Of a stretch of 64,000 bases of DNA, positions 35,327 through 50,879 are shown one piece after another. The stretch is taken from positions 5,103,100 through 5,167,099 of the forward strand of contig NC_065554.1 of NCBI RefSeq assembly GCF_022605725.1, in the 5' to 3' direction. The notes under the pieces are model-generated. The model ran no database searches. It was not told the origin of the DNA and saw only the letters and a program-made list of their open reading frames with translations. The DNA is from Anthonomus grandis grandis. Taxonomy: Eukaryota; Arthropoda; Insecta; Coleoptera; Curculionidae. How positions within the stretch are numbered: position 1 is the first letter of the stretch; each line of letters begins with the position of its first letter. Both the position numbers and the translations under genes were made by a program.

Positions 35327-35340
35327 TGGCGCCCAACGTG
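35327..35340 (+). other. primer-binding site complementary to tRNA-Lys
   Basis: TGGCGCCCAACGTG is a 14-nt perfect complement to the 3' end of insect tRNA-Lys(CUU) including CCA. LTR retrotransposons place such a site directly after the 5' LTR to prime minus-strand DNA. No gag or pol of this element follows, so it is orphaned. Confidence 0.6.
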
Positions 35341-36448
35341 ACGGCCAGCTTGAGGCATATGAGTTGAACAGGTGACTACTTGATTTTATTTTCAATCTTA
35401 TAAGCCTTATTAAAAATCAAGCAAAGAAAAAGTCTGAATTGCTTGAATAAAAACATTTTAATTATCTATAGGGATTTTCTAAGAATAATTACAGCATTAT
35501 TGGAAGAGCCGTGTAGAGAAAAAAACCGAGCCCGTGATAATAATATTTTACATTAATGAAGCATATGTGTTAAATTATGCACACAAAGTGTCTCATAATT
35601 TGGTCGACACAGAGCAACGGCATATTCGTCGCTCAAAAATATTACGATTTGATTAAATTTTTGTAGTCTTGAATTTTATTTTCATTATTTTTTAACACAT
35701 TCGCGGACACTATGGAAAAATGGAGACAGCCAAAAATACTGGGTTTGATGGTAATAGAAAAGATACAAATACTTTCAATATACCTATCGGTTGCCAATAG
35801 GTTGACAATTTTTAGATTTACTGGGCAATGTGAGGGTTACGATATTTCACACATTATTGTAATATCCAGTAACGGTAAGAATGCAGGAAAATATTTTTAA
35901 ATCAACTGTTTATAATATCCTTTATCTAATCCACTCCAGCATATGCTCGAAAAAATATCCCGTATCTGCTAGTTCAACGTTGTCTTCGTAGAAGTTTACA
36001 TAGTGCGAGTAAAAATCTGCAGCGGTAAATAAGCAGCGGCCCTCTCTAACTTAATAAACATAGAAATAGACAAGAAAAAATATAGAAAGAATATATCTTT
36101 CTATGCGCGATTAGCACTCGCTAACCTTTTCTCTGTGTCACTCGGCATCGTTCGGCTTTAGACATTCTTATACTACCCAATCTATAAACATAAGCCTATT
36201 TTTATAGCTAATGGGATTTTTCACACCCCACAGTCTTAATTACTGAAATGTCATTCGATATTATCGATCTTTTAAGTAATAAGTATGCTTTGTTATTGTT
36301 TCTGTTTTCATCCTATATCCATAAGGGATGCCGATAAGGGAAAAGTTTTCTTATAGATTTTTGAAGTAATTTTAGATATCAATAAGACGGCGAATTTTAT
36401 GATGGATCCTCCTAATTTTATCTTATCTCTTTCATAGAGTGTATTTAT
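35341..36448. other. unassigned sequence downstream of the PBS
   Basis: If the PBS is genuine, this should start as the leader of its element, but no gag motif is seen. A 62-codon frame at 35712 has no recognisable product. A palindromic ATAGAAAGATATATCTTTCTAT-like stretch lies at about 36080-36105. Confidence 0.35.
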
Positions 36449-36453
36449 AATAG

Positions 36454-36574
36454 TGTTAGCAAGAAGAATGCAAGGACGGCCGGTCAGTATTCCTACGATA
36501 CCGCTCCAGAGGGTAGAAACAAGAATGGGATTTAGTTTAGGCTATCACGTTAAGCGGGCTCATTGGAACATTCT
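36454..36574 (+). repeat. 5' LTR of the gag-only element
   Basis: Starts TGTTAGC. If the following four bases belong to it, it ends CTAACA, an inverted match to the TGTTAG start. It matches the 3' LTR at 116 of 121 positions by eye. The sequence after it (AAGTCAGAAGTGG) should contain the primer-binding site, which I cannot assign to a tRNA. Confidence 0.8.
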
Positions 36575-36703
36575 AACAAAGTCAGAAGTGGAATAAGATC
36601 CCAAGTTCGCGTCTTTTACAAAAGGGACCATATTTTAACCTTTTTGGTGGTTGTGAATTGTGAATTTTAGTGCTCGTGATTGTGTGCGAGTGTATGTGCT
36701 ATC

Positions 36704-37682
36704 ATGGAAGGTAAAAAGGTAGAGAGGACCCGCTCCTATACACCGCCCTTGTCGCCGAAGCAAAAAAGACGGCGTCGTTCTCCAAGCTCTTCTTGGTCCG
36801 ATGACTCTGATGGCGAAGCACGGGAGCAAATAAAAAAGTTGAAAAAGTAAATAAGTAGACTGCAGGCTTAAGTGAGTACAAATTCTGTTATTCCTTTTTC
36901 AGCTGTGAGTGCGTCGATTACTGAAACTATTATACCTATATTCGATCCGAATGCGAACATTATAACCGCGGAAGGCTGGATACGGCGGGTTGAAAACCTA
37001 AAATTTTGCCACAAATGGGACGATTTAACTACCGTAAAATTAGCGACCAGTATGTTACGTGGAAACGCGCGTAAATGGTACGATGGTTCTCGAATAACGT
37101 TAAATTCTTGGAAACTATTAAAGGGCCTTTTCCATCTTCCAAGCACAATAAAATTTGGAAAATTATTAGTAGATGCTGCAATGTACACGCCGCAATCTAT
37201 GCAAAATTTGGGCGATTACTGTAGAGAAAAGGTTGCTAAGCTCAATAAATTGCAATTAAATTATCCCGGACGCATATTTAATAGATAGTGTAACGGAGGG
37301 AGTGGGTGATAATACGGTTGCAATATAACTCGCGCTGCAAATTTTAAAAGTATTGTCGAATTGGCGAACTATTTAAGTAGCGTCCGTGCTTTAAAACCAA
37401 CCAAAGTTGATTTTCAACATGTGTCAACTGCCCAGGTAACCCATTTTCCAATCGCATCAACATCCGCTATGGGGAGTGACGCACAATGGAAGCGCGAACA
37501 AAGAGACGAATAAACTTTCGATCCCCGAAAAGTGTCAAAACGCATTTCTTGTTTAAATTGCGGCGAAAACCACAGAGCAATTGATTGTTATAAAGAGCGT
37601 ATTGAGTGCAAGCTCTGTCATAAATTAGGTCACACTCGAGGCCAATGCTCACAAAAAGAAACGGACTGTGGTGGCAGTCGAT
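36704..37682 (+). pseudogene. gag: Ty3/gypsy-like Gag with two zinc knuckles, broken
   Basis: The frame opens at ATG 36704 with a basic, Ser-rich leader (TPPLSPKQKRRRRS). It crosses two in-frame stops (36848, 36869) and enters a retrotransposon Gag capsid-like region (about 36930-37280) with IPIFDPNANIITAEGWIRRV, W-DDLTTVKLATSMLRG and ARKWYD. These match the F-G-x..W..F..V......W......L......L.G.A..W pattern of gypsy/mag-like Gag. Two frameshifts follow near 37264 and 37325. Then come two CCHC-type knuckles: CLNCGENHRAIDC (CX2CX3HX4C, shortened by one) and CKLCHKLGHTRGQC (CX2CX4HX4C). Gag packages RNA and forms the particle. Nothing resembling pol follows. Confidence 0.75.
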
Positions 37683-37705
37683 AGCATGAAACCCTGGATT
37701 GTACT

Positions 37706-37962
37706 AAAAGGTTAGTATACGGCTAACAATAGTAAAAATGGTAAGTAAAAGACTAACGAAAGTAAATGACTAACACCCTCAATGGTTAATAAATGACTAA
37801 CGCTCTCAATGGTTAGTAAACGACTAACGCTTTTAAAGGTTAGTAAACGACTAACATATAAGATAAAGAACGGTTAGCAAATGGTTAACATATGAAATAG
37901 TTGATAGAGTATGATTGGTATACGACCTTTAATGGACGTTGACGGTTAGAATAATGGCTAAC
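37706..37962. repeat. array of ~30-bp units carrying GTTAG ... CTAAC mini-hairpins
   Basis: At least six units alternate GGTTAGT and GACTAAC motifs (for example GGTTAGTAAACGACTAACG, twice). Each unit can form a 5-6 bp stem with a ~7-nt loop. The same TGTTAG/CTAACA words form the LTR termini. It lies between gag and the 3' LTR. Confidence 0.75.
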
Positions 37963-38028
37963 ATGTTATTTTCAGAATAATTATGTTTTGGAATTCTGAG
38001 GCCAGAACAAGAACTCAGGATGGCCGAA

Positions 38029-38149
38029 TGTTAGCAAGAAGAACGCAAGGACGGTCGCTCAGCATTCCTACGATACCGCGCCAGAGGGTAGAAACAAGAA
38101 TGGGATTTAGTTTAGGCTATCACGTTAAGCGGGCTCATTGGAACATTCT
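38029..38149 (+). repeat. 3' LTR of the gag-only element
   Basis: Direct repeat of 36454-36574. It ends ACATTCT and passes straight into C-AATAG, having lost the last few bases found at the 5' LTR. Confidence 0.8.
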
Positions 38150-38155
38150 CAATAG

Positions 38156-38755
38156 TTTAATATATTTTCTTTTTTTATTTAAATATATTTACTATTAAAT
38201 TTATATGTTAATATTTGTCTTAAAATATAGATTTAAGATAATAGTATTATTAATTTTGCCTTAGAAATAGAAGAGAAAGAATAAACGATTGAATTAATGA
38301 TAAAAGAATTATATATATATAGTATTTTCAAAATTTGTGAAGAGTAATAAAACCCATTTTATTCTCTTCTGTAGAATCACTTTCAAGCCGACCCTATTTC
38401 CTTTATCACTTATTAAAAACGTTGTTCCTTGCACAATGAGGCTTATTGGTCTAATATGAGAATATGAGAATTCGTTGATTTTCAAATCGGTTACAAAAAC
38501 ATCCCCACAACAAAGATAAATACATCTTTTTTTCAATGTACTAAAAAGAGACGAAAGTAATAGCAAGACCATACAACCTCTTTCTATATTTCTATGCCGA
38601 CGGCAACCCGAACTCTACCCGATCGAAGCCAGTTAAGATTGAGAGTAGAGTTTAGATTTTTTTCTATAATAGAAAGAAATTTTCTTTCTATCGAGTTAGA
38701 GAGTTTGCTCGCTGTTTTTTGTGCAAGAATCCATAAAAGGTAAAAAAATTATGAT
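38156..38755. other. unassigned sequence
   Basis: No coding region recognised. An inverted TAGAAAGAAATTTTCTTTCTA hairpin lies near 38678-38699, in a GC-richer block (38590-38720) of unknown origin. Confidence 0.35.
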
Positions 38756-38760
38756 TTATA

Positions 38761-38829
38761 CTGTGGTTACAATGATGATGTGGTTACAATGATGATGTGG
38801 TTACAATGATACTGTGGTTACAATGGTTA
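38761..38829. repeat. 18-bp minisatellite, about four copies
   Basis: Units of TGTGGTTACAATGATGAT repeat in tandem, the third and fourth slightly changed (..GATAC, ..GGT). Confidence 0.9.
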
Positions 38830-38939
38830 AACGGATACTTTATTAAAAATACTTTAGTGTATAGTCATAACTCTAGTTGAAACTTTTCTTTTCAAAACAG
38901 GATATTAGCATAGTTCTTTTTGAATAATTTTGTTTGATA

Positions 38940-39932
38940 CGGGGTACTCTCAGTATTGCATTTTGGCGATAAACTCAAACCTTTTTATGATTTATTACTC
39001 AAGAAATTTTGTAACAATAATTAATCCTGGAAAGAGAATGAAGTGATTCTTTAAAAAAAAAAACTGAATATTTCACTCATGTACTAAAACCCCATAAGAG
39101 TAAATATTTGCAACAGATTCAGTTTCAGTAAACTTAGTAACAAGGTCCAAAATATACCTATGCGAAGTTATCTTCTCCGGATGTCTGGCGTTAAACGTGA
39201 CGGCTGTTTGCCGAGCACATTGATTTTGGGCACTATAAATTAGAATAATTTCCACTCTTTCGGCTATTGTGTTAACCACTTTGGAAGTAAAATCTTCAAT
39301 TGAACAAATAAATTTTCACTATTCCAAGACTGTCACAAATGTAACTGACGGCAAAATAAATTATTTATTTTCCTTAGCAACTATAAATAATTAAGCAGGT
39401 ATAACAATAAGTACAGTTCGCCCAGGATATCTGTGTTGATCAAAAGAATGCGGAAAAAAAAAGGTTGTTATTTAGTTTTTTCCACGTCTAATCTTCGGAA
39501 TTGCTGTTTATGTTGGTAGTTTCTGTTTTAAATTATAAACGAATTGTAGATTTGGCAAACCCTAACGGGCAACATTTTGAACACTTATTGAAATAAAAAC
39601 TAATATTTTCATGTTTTTGTTTTCTATCTGAACAAATTAAGATAAACAAAGATTTTTCTAATTTTCTCGAAAACGAATCTACCGATTTGAAAAAATCAAA
39701 CGTCAAAATAAAAGACTTTGAAATACCTTTTAAAGAAGCTATTACTTGATACTCCTTGCCATTTAAAATTTTTAAGGGGATGACCTTGGGGGGCAGAGGG
39801 TGAAAGGGGGTGAAGTAATTTTAGGTTAGAAAGTTGTCCCCCTTGACAAACCTTTTGACGTATTTCGGCGTTTTTTTTTAAACAGTGGTTTTCGAAAAAT
39901 CCGTGGTGGGAAGTTTTCAAATGAACATCCTG
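38940..39932 (-). mobile_element. deletion derivative of a mariner-type transposon
   Basis: On the minus strand the element starts TA-CAGGATGTTCATTTG (39934-39918) and ends CTGAGAGTACCCCG-TA (38955-38938). It is about 1 kb long and TA-flanked. The ends are only weakly inverted copies of each other (C-R-G-G-R-T). Inside is the N-terminal DNA-binding part of a transposase but no catalytic core, so this is an internally deleted, non-autonomous copy. It lies exactly where the minus-strand LINE reading frame stops (39935), and so either inserted in or truncated that LINE. Confidence 0.55.
39073..39279 (-). pseudogene. transposase N-terminal HTH domain fragment
   Basis: The 68-codon frame reads NTIAERVEIILIYSAQNQCA, then FNARHPEKITSHRYILDLV and KFTETESVANI. 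This is the DUF4817-type first helix-turn-helix of DD41D-like mariner transposases (A-x3-RxFNxRHPxx-x3-HxxI-x2-LVxKFxETGSV). It resembles the N-termini at 5.5 and 14.8 kb but is a distinct family. The rest of the protein is deleted, and a stop follows directly. Confidence 0.65.
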
Positions 39933-39934
39933 TA

Positions 39935-45231
<5,297 letters not shown>

Positions 45232-45252
45232 TAAATAATAATAATAATAAAT
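45232..45252. repeat. short (TAA)n on the 3' side of the Dong-like element
   Basis: TAAATAATAATAATAATAAAT joins the element's 3' end to a LINE 3' UTR on the opposite strand. It may be element tail, target repeat or both. Confidence 0.85.
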
Positions 45253-45745
45253 ATTTTTTATTTGCAAATTCATCATAACTACATGAAAAAAAAATACACA
45301 TGTATTATTTTATGCAGATAAAAGGCCAAGAAATTCAGAATTTTGCCAAGACAGATTCTGGTCTTTAACATTGTAGGCAAAACTTAAAAAAACTAACTAA
45401 AAAAATTGTAGAAACGCTTGTAACAGACTATTTATACACAGTTTAATTATACACACCTACCCAAAAAATTTAGAACATTAACATAGTACCTGTCACAAAA
45501 ATAAAACACACGCACATTAGTTACCCACACTAAACACAGATTTTTAGTTTTCACCCATACCCAAACTAACAATTTTGACCCTTCAATATTTTACGCAGAT
45601 AGCTGCTGACTCATCAGACGCACCATCATTCCTATGCGAAAAGTCTGAACAGACACCAAACCCAACTCAAAATTTATGCCCAAGTGTTCATCATGATATG
45701 CAAAATTATAGGGAAAGGACCTTTTAAATAATTGAGTCTTATGTC
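45253..45745 (-). pseudogene. LINE C-terminus and 3' UTR with (TTA)n tail, 5'-truncated
   Basis: On the minus strand, HIPRHKTQLFKRSFPYN (45745-45690) matches the last ORF2 residues of CR1/Jockey-type LINEs (..R.H.T..F..SF...A..LWN.L). It is followed by about 400 bp of non-coding sequence ending GCAAATAAAAAATATT and then TTATTATTA. This piece lies between the endonuclease (to the right) and RT (to the left) of another LINE in the same orientation, so it is best explained as a 5'-truncated copy inserted there. Its (TTA)n tail offered the site for the Dong-like element. Confidence 0.6.
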
Positions 45746-46545
45746 TTGGAATATGAATTGTGTTATCTATATCGTTCCGATAAACAATGTCCATCTAAGG
45801 CAAATTGTAGAGATCGGACAAAAAATCATTTAAGACAAAACCGTTAAAACAACGATACGTAACAAGTTTTGATAAAGGTTTATTAGATTTTAGTTTTAAG
45901 TCAACAAAAACGAGTCTGTGATCAGAGATTGTATCAACAGAGAGTGTACCAGAGGATGTAACTAATGTGGTATCACTGATAAAAATTGGATCTATGAGCT
46001 TGCTTGAATGTTGGGTTATGCTAGTTGGTTCGTTAAGTATCTGTTCAAGATTATATGAATCAAAACTGTTAAGGACAACATTATTAAAATCAAAAAAAAT
46101 AATATTAAAGTCTCCTAGACATAATACCACATCAAAATTTAGATCAACTTCAGATAAAATATTATCAAAATCTTCTAAAAGAGACCTATGTTTATATTTG
46201 GGGGAGGGATAAAAATTACCAATGGCAATAGAAAAAGATTTTAGCTTTATTTTCAAAAAGATATACTCAAGTTCTTTAGTTATTAGGAAATCAAATGTAA
46301 TTAAGTCTACATCTAAGTGATCTTTAATATAGGCACCCACACCGCCTCCTCTACCATCTCTGTTTTCTATATAAAAATTATAGCCCGGCATTTTGAAAAC
46401 CAGATACATCCTGACCATTAGAAAGACAAGTTTATTTGACTAAAATAACATCAGAATTATTTGAATTTACAATCAAAGTCTGAAAGTCATTGAACGGTAT
46501 ATTTATTGAGCGCAATTTAATATGCGCTACTTTCATGGCATACAA
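45746..46545 (-). pseudogene. LINE AP-like endonuclease domain
   Basis: The minus-strand frame (M near 46535) reads KVAHIKLRSINIPFNDFQ, a frameshift near 46440, then a frame from 46418: KMPGYNFYIENRDGRGGGVG, IAIGNFYPSPKY, VVLCLGDFNI (the D-x-N of the AP-endonuclease fold), IDPIFISDT and ISDHRLVFVDL (the SDH catalytic box). A TAG at 45792 replaces a Trp codon. The frame then continues DIVYRNDIDN to 45746. This is the nicking domain of a CR1/Jockey-type LINE, and its RT half appears at 39.9-41.2 kb beyond the inserted elements. The catalytic residues visible here are intact. Confidence 0.8.
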
Positions 46546-46754
46546 ATTAAAAAAAAATTATCTGTACTTAAACAAAGAACTCCTTTAAACTAAATATTAA
46601 CGCGACAAAAAAAACATCATTACATAATAAAGATGTCTCTAGAAGTATCTACCGATCATACGATATACAAAAATATATCAAGAAAATAATAAATCAGCCC
46701 CAAGTACAGTTTAACAATTATGAATAAAAAAATTTAATAAATAAATGAAATGTT

Positions 46755-47290
46755 AATATTAATGTTATGAAAAATTTCGTTAAAAGGGTATGCATATGCC
46801 AGCAAAGTCATGGCGGGCATTTACAAGATATTTCAATTCATACATAATTGGTAAATTTATATGTTTTAAATCAATACATATTTCAAAACTTTACTACAGA
46901 AAATCATGTTTTATTGAGCAGTGGAATCTTGCACTCTTATTAAAACACCCTTTATCACCCATTTCAAAACAAGCAATTCTTAAGGATCATAAGGAAGTAA
47001 TCTCTCAAATATTATTAGACTTATCGTCTAAATAAAATGAAAAATATTTTAAAACAATTAAGGAATAAAAAGAAAAAGCAATGGAGATATATGATAGAAA
47101 AAATTGTTTAGTATAATTTTGGTTAGTGTTATTAGTGTATTAAAATTTTATTAGAAAAATAGGTTTTTTAAATAGGAAAGCATCATGAAATGCAGTAAAT
47201 AAATAAACATTCAACTTAGAACTGGTACTGGTCATTTCACGGACCAATATTCTCAACTGAATAAAAAAATATTTTACTTGAGGATTATTA
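46755..47290 (+). repeat. ~0.53-kb dispersed repeat, copy 1
   Basis: Over 85% similar by eye to 53028-53590 in the same orientation (shared phrases TCATACATAATTGG, TTATATGTTTTAAATCAATA, TTAGACTTATCGTCTA, AACTTAGAACTGGTACTGG). It contains an 82-codon frame (46790-47035). Substitutions between the two copies are mostly amino-acid-changing and copy 2 has a stop, so the frame is not under selection. The element type is unknown. It ends shortly before an endonuclease-bearing LINE. Confidence 0.75.
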
Positions 47291-47554
47291 TAACGATAAC
47301 ATGGTAGAATTTGTACTTTTTTTTGTTTTGTTTTTATAATTGTTTCTTTGGTAAAAACTTGGTATTAGAAATGGAAATGAGAGCGACTCATTCATCATTC
47401 ATCTGAGGTTCTTAACCTCTAACCATTTACCTTTTTTTATATTAAATAATTTTTATTTGTATATAATTTTTATATGTTAATTTTTTATGTTTTATTAATT
47501 TTTCTCTTTTTGGTATAAAAAGGTATATTATAGTGTCTAATATAGTAGGGTGTA

Positions 47555-48490
47555 ATACATTTTATAGGTAAATGAGAGTTGCATATTTAAGCGTAAGATC
47601 ATTGCATACAAGATTCATTGAATTTAGATTCCTAGTAGAATATCACAATGTAGACTTTATCTTTTTATCTGAAACATGGCTCTTCAATACCTGATGATGA
47701 CTCATTGTTGTTTCAAATTCCGGGATACCAATTTTTTAAGAAGAATCGTCAGGATAGAGGCGGGGGCGTGACGGCTTATGTAAGAAACAAGTATAAAGTT
47801 AATATTGTTTCATTTGACTTTAATATTAATGCTCAATTGGAACTTTTTTTCTTAAAAATAAAAATTATGCTTTTGGTGATTTCTATAAGCCCCCTACTCT
47901 TAATTTTAATAGCCTAAGTTCTGATTTTGATAATATATTTTCTTTTATATACCCGTGTGTTGACGAAGTTTTCTGTTTAGGAGATTTTAATATTAATCTT
48001 TTAAATTTAAGTAATCCCCTTACATCATTATTTGAAAATTAAATTCTTACTCAAATAATTGAAGAGCCAACCAGAGTCTCGGCTACTTGCAGCACTCTTC
48101 TTGATGTCATATTTGTGTCTAATGTGTCTCTGATACATAATAAAGGGGTCATTTGCGCAGACAACATCTCAGATCACAACTTGGTTTTCTGTGAGCTAAA
48201 TTTAAACCGGGTACCCATAGTTCCCAAGCTTATTGAGTACAGGTGCTTTAAAAATTTTAATAACCAATTTTTTTGCAGGATTTATATTTACTACTATGAG
48301 ATAACATTTTATATCAAAATAATATCGATAGTAAACTAGTAATTTTTAATAATTTAATTTAAACACTTTTTAATAAACATGCTCCTTTTAAAAAAGCAAG
48401 AATTACTAAACCTAAAGCTCCTTGGCTAACATCTGAGGTACTTCTTTTCCAAAAACAACGCAATCAGGCAGAAACTTTTTTTTTTTAAAT
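47555..48490 (+). pseudogene. LINE AP-like endonuclease fragment, + strand
   Basis: The reading begins near 47573 with RVAYLSVRSLHTRFIEFRFL, FIFLSETWL (the catalytic Glu, SETW), then IPGYQFFKKNRQDRGGGVTA, CLGDFNINLL (D-x-N), LLDVIFVSNVS and ISDHNLVFCELN (SDH box). The pre-RT linker KPKAPWLTSEVLLFQKQRN reaches about 48460, after which the LINE stops, so RT is missing. It is related to, but clearly diverged from, the endonuclease at 45.7-46.5 kb and is arranged head-to-head with it. There are at least two frameshifts and one stop. Confidence 0.75.
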
Positions 48491-48662
48491 TTCTTCAAAA
48501 TTTTTCAAATTGTGATTAACAAATTCAGCGTTATTATATGATGTATAATAAAAGCCTGCATTTCACACTTAATCTTCTAATTCTTAAAATAAAAATCATA
48601 GGTATTTGTTTAGATTTTTATTAATTGAAACACATTTAAAAACTGTATGAAGAACCTTAAAG

Positions 48663-48985
48663 TTAATCCAAGCACATCACACAAATAAACCATAGATTTT
48701 TGTCAGTTCTTGCATATTTTTCATGGCAACAACGAAAGCATTGATTACATCTGGTCCAGTTTACCTTTGCTTTGTCCTCTGAATAAAAATTATTGCAATA
48801 CATACACTCGGCGTCTTCGGCATCTCTATCGGTATCATCATCATTGTCTACTAACTGCAATTCAGTATCGGTATCATCAGCACTGGATGGGTAAGAGGTT
48901 TCTTAGCTTTTCCCTTCCCTTTAACTTTTTTTTTACTTAGCTTTTGTGTTTCTATTTTGACCTTTTAGTGCACAGTTAATCAGAA
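48663..48985 (-). pseudogene. pogo/Tigger-like transposase C-terminal zinc finger
   Basis: The minus-strand frame ends ADDTDTELQLVDNDDDTDRD followed by ECMYCNNFYSEDKAKVN, W-x-RCNQCFRCCHEKY and WFICVMCLD-stop. This acidic spacer followed by a PHD-like C-x2-C ... C-x2-C ... C-H ... C-x2-C finger is the usual C-terminus of insect pogo-like DDE transposases. A preceding Lys-rich stretch (KKKVKGKGKAKK) is in another frame. The catalytic domain is not seen upstream (48,990-50,700). A degenerate or truncated copy is likely. Other transposases with a PHD-like tail are possible. Confidence 0.5.
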
Positions 48986-50755
48986 CTATTTTAAATTTTT
49001 TGTTCAAAGTTTTTTCTAGTTCTGATTTGTAGGCCGATCCCGTTATTAAAGCAGTAGTGCGTCAAATTTTGCTTGTGTGGCTTTTATACTCTTCATTATA
49101 ACAATAAATACAGATTTTTTTCGCTGGCATCGCATGTTATTGATTCTTATTGATGGTTAATCGGATCCCCAATAACAATCTTATTTCATGATCTTTTAAA
49201 ATTTTGAAATTAATATAATCCTATAAACATCTTATTTTTGATTACCTCCTCATAGATTCCAGTATACTTAGAGCATTGAAAAGCTAGAATTAACATTGCC
49301 GTGGAACTATGAGCAGTTTGTTTGCTTGCAATATTTCTCATGCCATGATGCCAAATGCTTATATAGAATGTTTGCTTGCAATATTTCTCATGCCATGATG
49401 CCAAATGCTTATATAGAAATGGCAAAAAAACACTATATAAGATGACTAAAATGTGTCACTTATTTTGACAGACAAAAAACATTTCTGCTGTTCCTCTTTA
49501 AAATATGAAGCATTTTTTTTATAAAATCTGATAAGATACTCTATAAATAAGTCAATATTGAATGTTAAATTAATGCAAATAACGTATATTAGAGAAAAAG
49601 GCAATAACATCGCAACGCCGCTCGGAAGGTTTGTTGATTCCGCTGATACAAGGAATTATCAGCGACGTCGTCAAAAAATATTTACATGATAAATATTTAT
49701 TAATGATAGATTATGCTTTAAATTATAAACAATATTACCGTTTATGAACTCTATGCGCCTTTTTAACGAACTTCATTAGAATAAAGATACTTATCTAATA
49801 AAAACCATTTTTATCAAAATTAAGTATTTTTTAAAAATTATAGATTTCATGAGTTTTTTTTTTTTTAGGTTTATTTCTATGATCCCCTGTTCTATGTTTA
49901 TGATGATGGTTCTCCCTTGATATCATGTAATGACAGTATCGGTATTTACTTATAAAAAATCGACCTAAATCGCCTTTTTTCATAGTGGGGCACAAGTTTT
50001 TACCATTGTAACAGTTCACAAAAGTACTCAAATTCAAATAAGACCTTTTTACTTTTTCAGCCAAAAAATAAAGAAAAAACACAGAACTTCACAAATGCCG
50101 AACGTAAACACAAAGCTGTCTGACAAGATGAAATTTCGTAAACATCAGCTTTTACTGGCGGTGTTGCCTAGATAAAATAAGATATATCTATTTCTACTTT
50201 TTATTTTAAATCCAAAATGTAACACCTATAGGTTAAATTAACATTACTATATGTGTTAAGATATAGCTGAAAATTTCCTCTTTTGAAAATGTGGGTAAAC
50301 TTAACAACAGAGAATCAGTAAATACGTTTGTAAACAAAATACTCCCTTGCCCCTGACTACATGTTGATCTCAAACAAAGTGGTTGTTTACTAATTACGCC
50401 AGTACATAAAAGTACACACAAAAGGACACTACTATAGTGAAACTAAAGAGTAGTTAGGAGAAGGAGTCTTTATTTCCATAGTACCTTCCATCATACCTTA
50501 CTTAGTTACAATAGGTAAAATAATGGGAACTATAAATAAAACAAACCAAAAACACGTGAATCGAATAAAAGTATAAATTTCACAAAGCGTAAGTAATAGT
50601 CTAGCGACATCTCGTTAGTACAAGTTGTATTAAGAAGACGTTCGTACCGTATTAAAAACTTGTATCTATTCATTAATTTGCATGGCAACTCAGCATTTTC
50701 TATCACTATATATAAAGTCGTAATAGAGAAATATTTAAAAAACTTAATAATCTTA
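48986..50755. other. unassigned sequence
   Basis: Apart from a 50-bp tandem duplication (49319-49418) I recognise nothing. An 83-codon minus-strand frame at 49831-50082, with a His-rich patch and a poly-Lys run, may be a TE scrap, but no domain is identifiable. Confidence 0.35.
49319..49418. repeat. perfect 50-bp tandem duplication
   Basis: The unit starting TGTTTGCTTGCAATATTTCT and ending GCTTATATAGAA occurs at 49319-49368 and, identically, at 49369-49418. Confidence 0.95.
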
Positions 50756-50879
50756 GATATAAAGAGTGTTTCAGTAAGCGCGCTATGTTTAACAACCATG
50801 ATTATTATGACGTGAAAGGTCTAAAGTTGACAGATAAAAGTTAGTAAACTACATAGAACTACGTGTCCTGATTGTCAAA

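Larger units (their letters stand above)
36454..38150 (+). mobile_element. gag-only LTR retrotransposon (TR-GAG-like), ~1.7 kb
   Basis: Two direct repeats of 121 bp (36454-36574 and 38029-38149), each beginning TGTTAGCAAGAAG, bracket an internal region containing a gag gene and no protease, RT, RNase H or integrase. The 5-mer AATAG precedes the left repeat (36449-36453) and follows the right one (38151-38155), consistent with a target-site duplication from integrase-mediated insertion. The LTRs differ at five positions. The element must have relied on enzymes supplied by another LTR element. It also has an unusual GTTAG/CTAAC array before the 3' LTR. Confidence 0.75.

Noticed and set aside
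35327..35340. Possible tRNA-Lys gene fragment
   Set aside because: Only the 3'-terminal complement including TGG for CCA is present, which is never encoded in a eukaryotic tRNA gene. That points to a primer-binding site.
37983..38198. 71-codon frame starting just before the 3' LTR
   Set aside because: It translates the LTR itself. The same sequence recurs at 36454-36574 as the 5' LTR.
36080..38720. Possible inverted ends (CTCTCTAACT / ATAGAAAG words) around the gag-only LTR element
   Set aside because: Only short low-complexity words match, and the LTR/TSD structure already explains the insertion.
46790..47035. 82-codon frame in the dispersed repeat as a conserved gene
   Set aside because: Compared with the copy at 53.05-53.29 kb, most substitutions change amino acids and the second copy has an internal stop, as expected for neutral decay.
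49831..50082. 83-codon minus-strand frame as a piggyBac transposase end
   Set aside because: The M-K-K-G-D phrase is suggestive, but no cysteine-rich tail or catalytic motif supports it.
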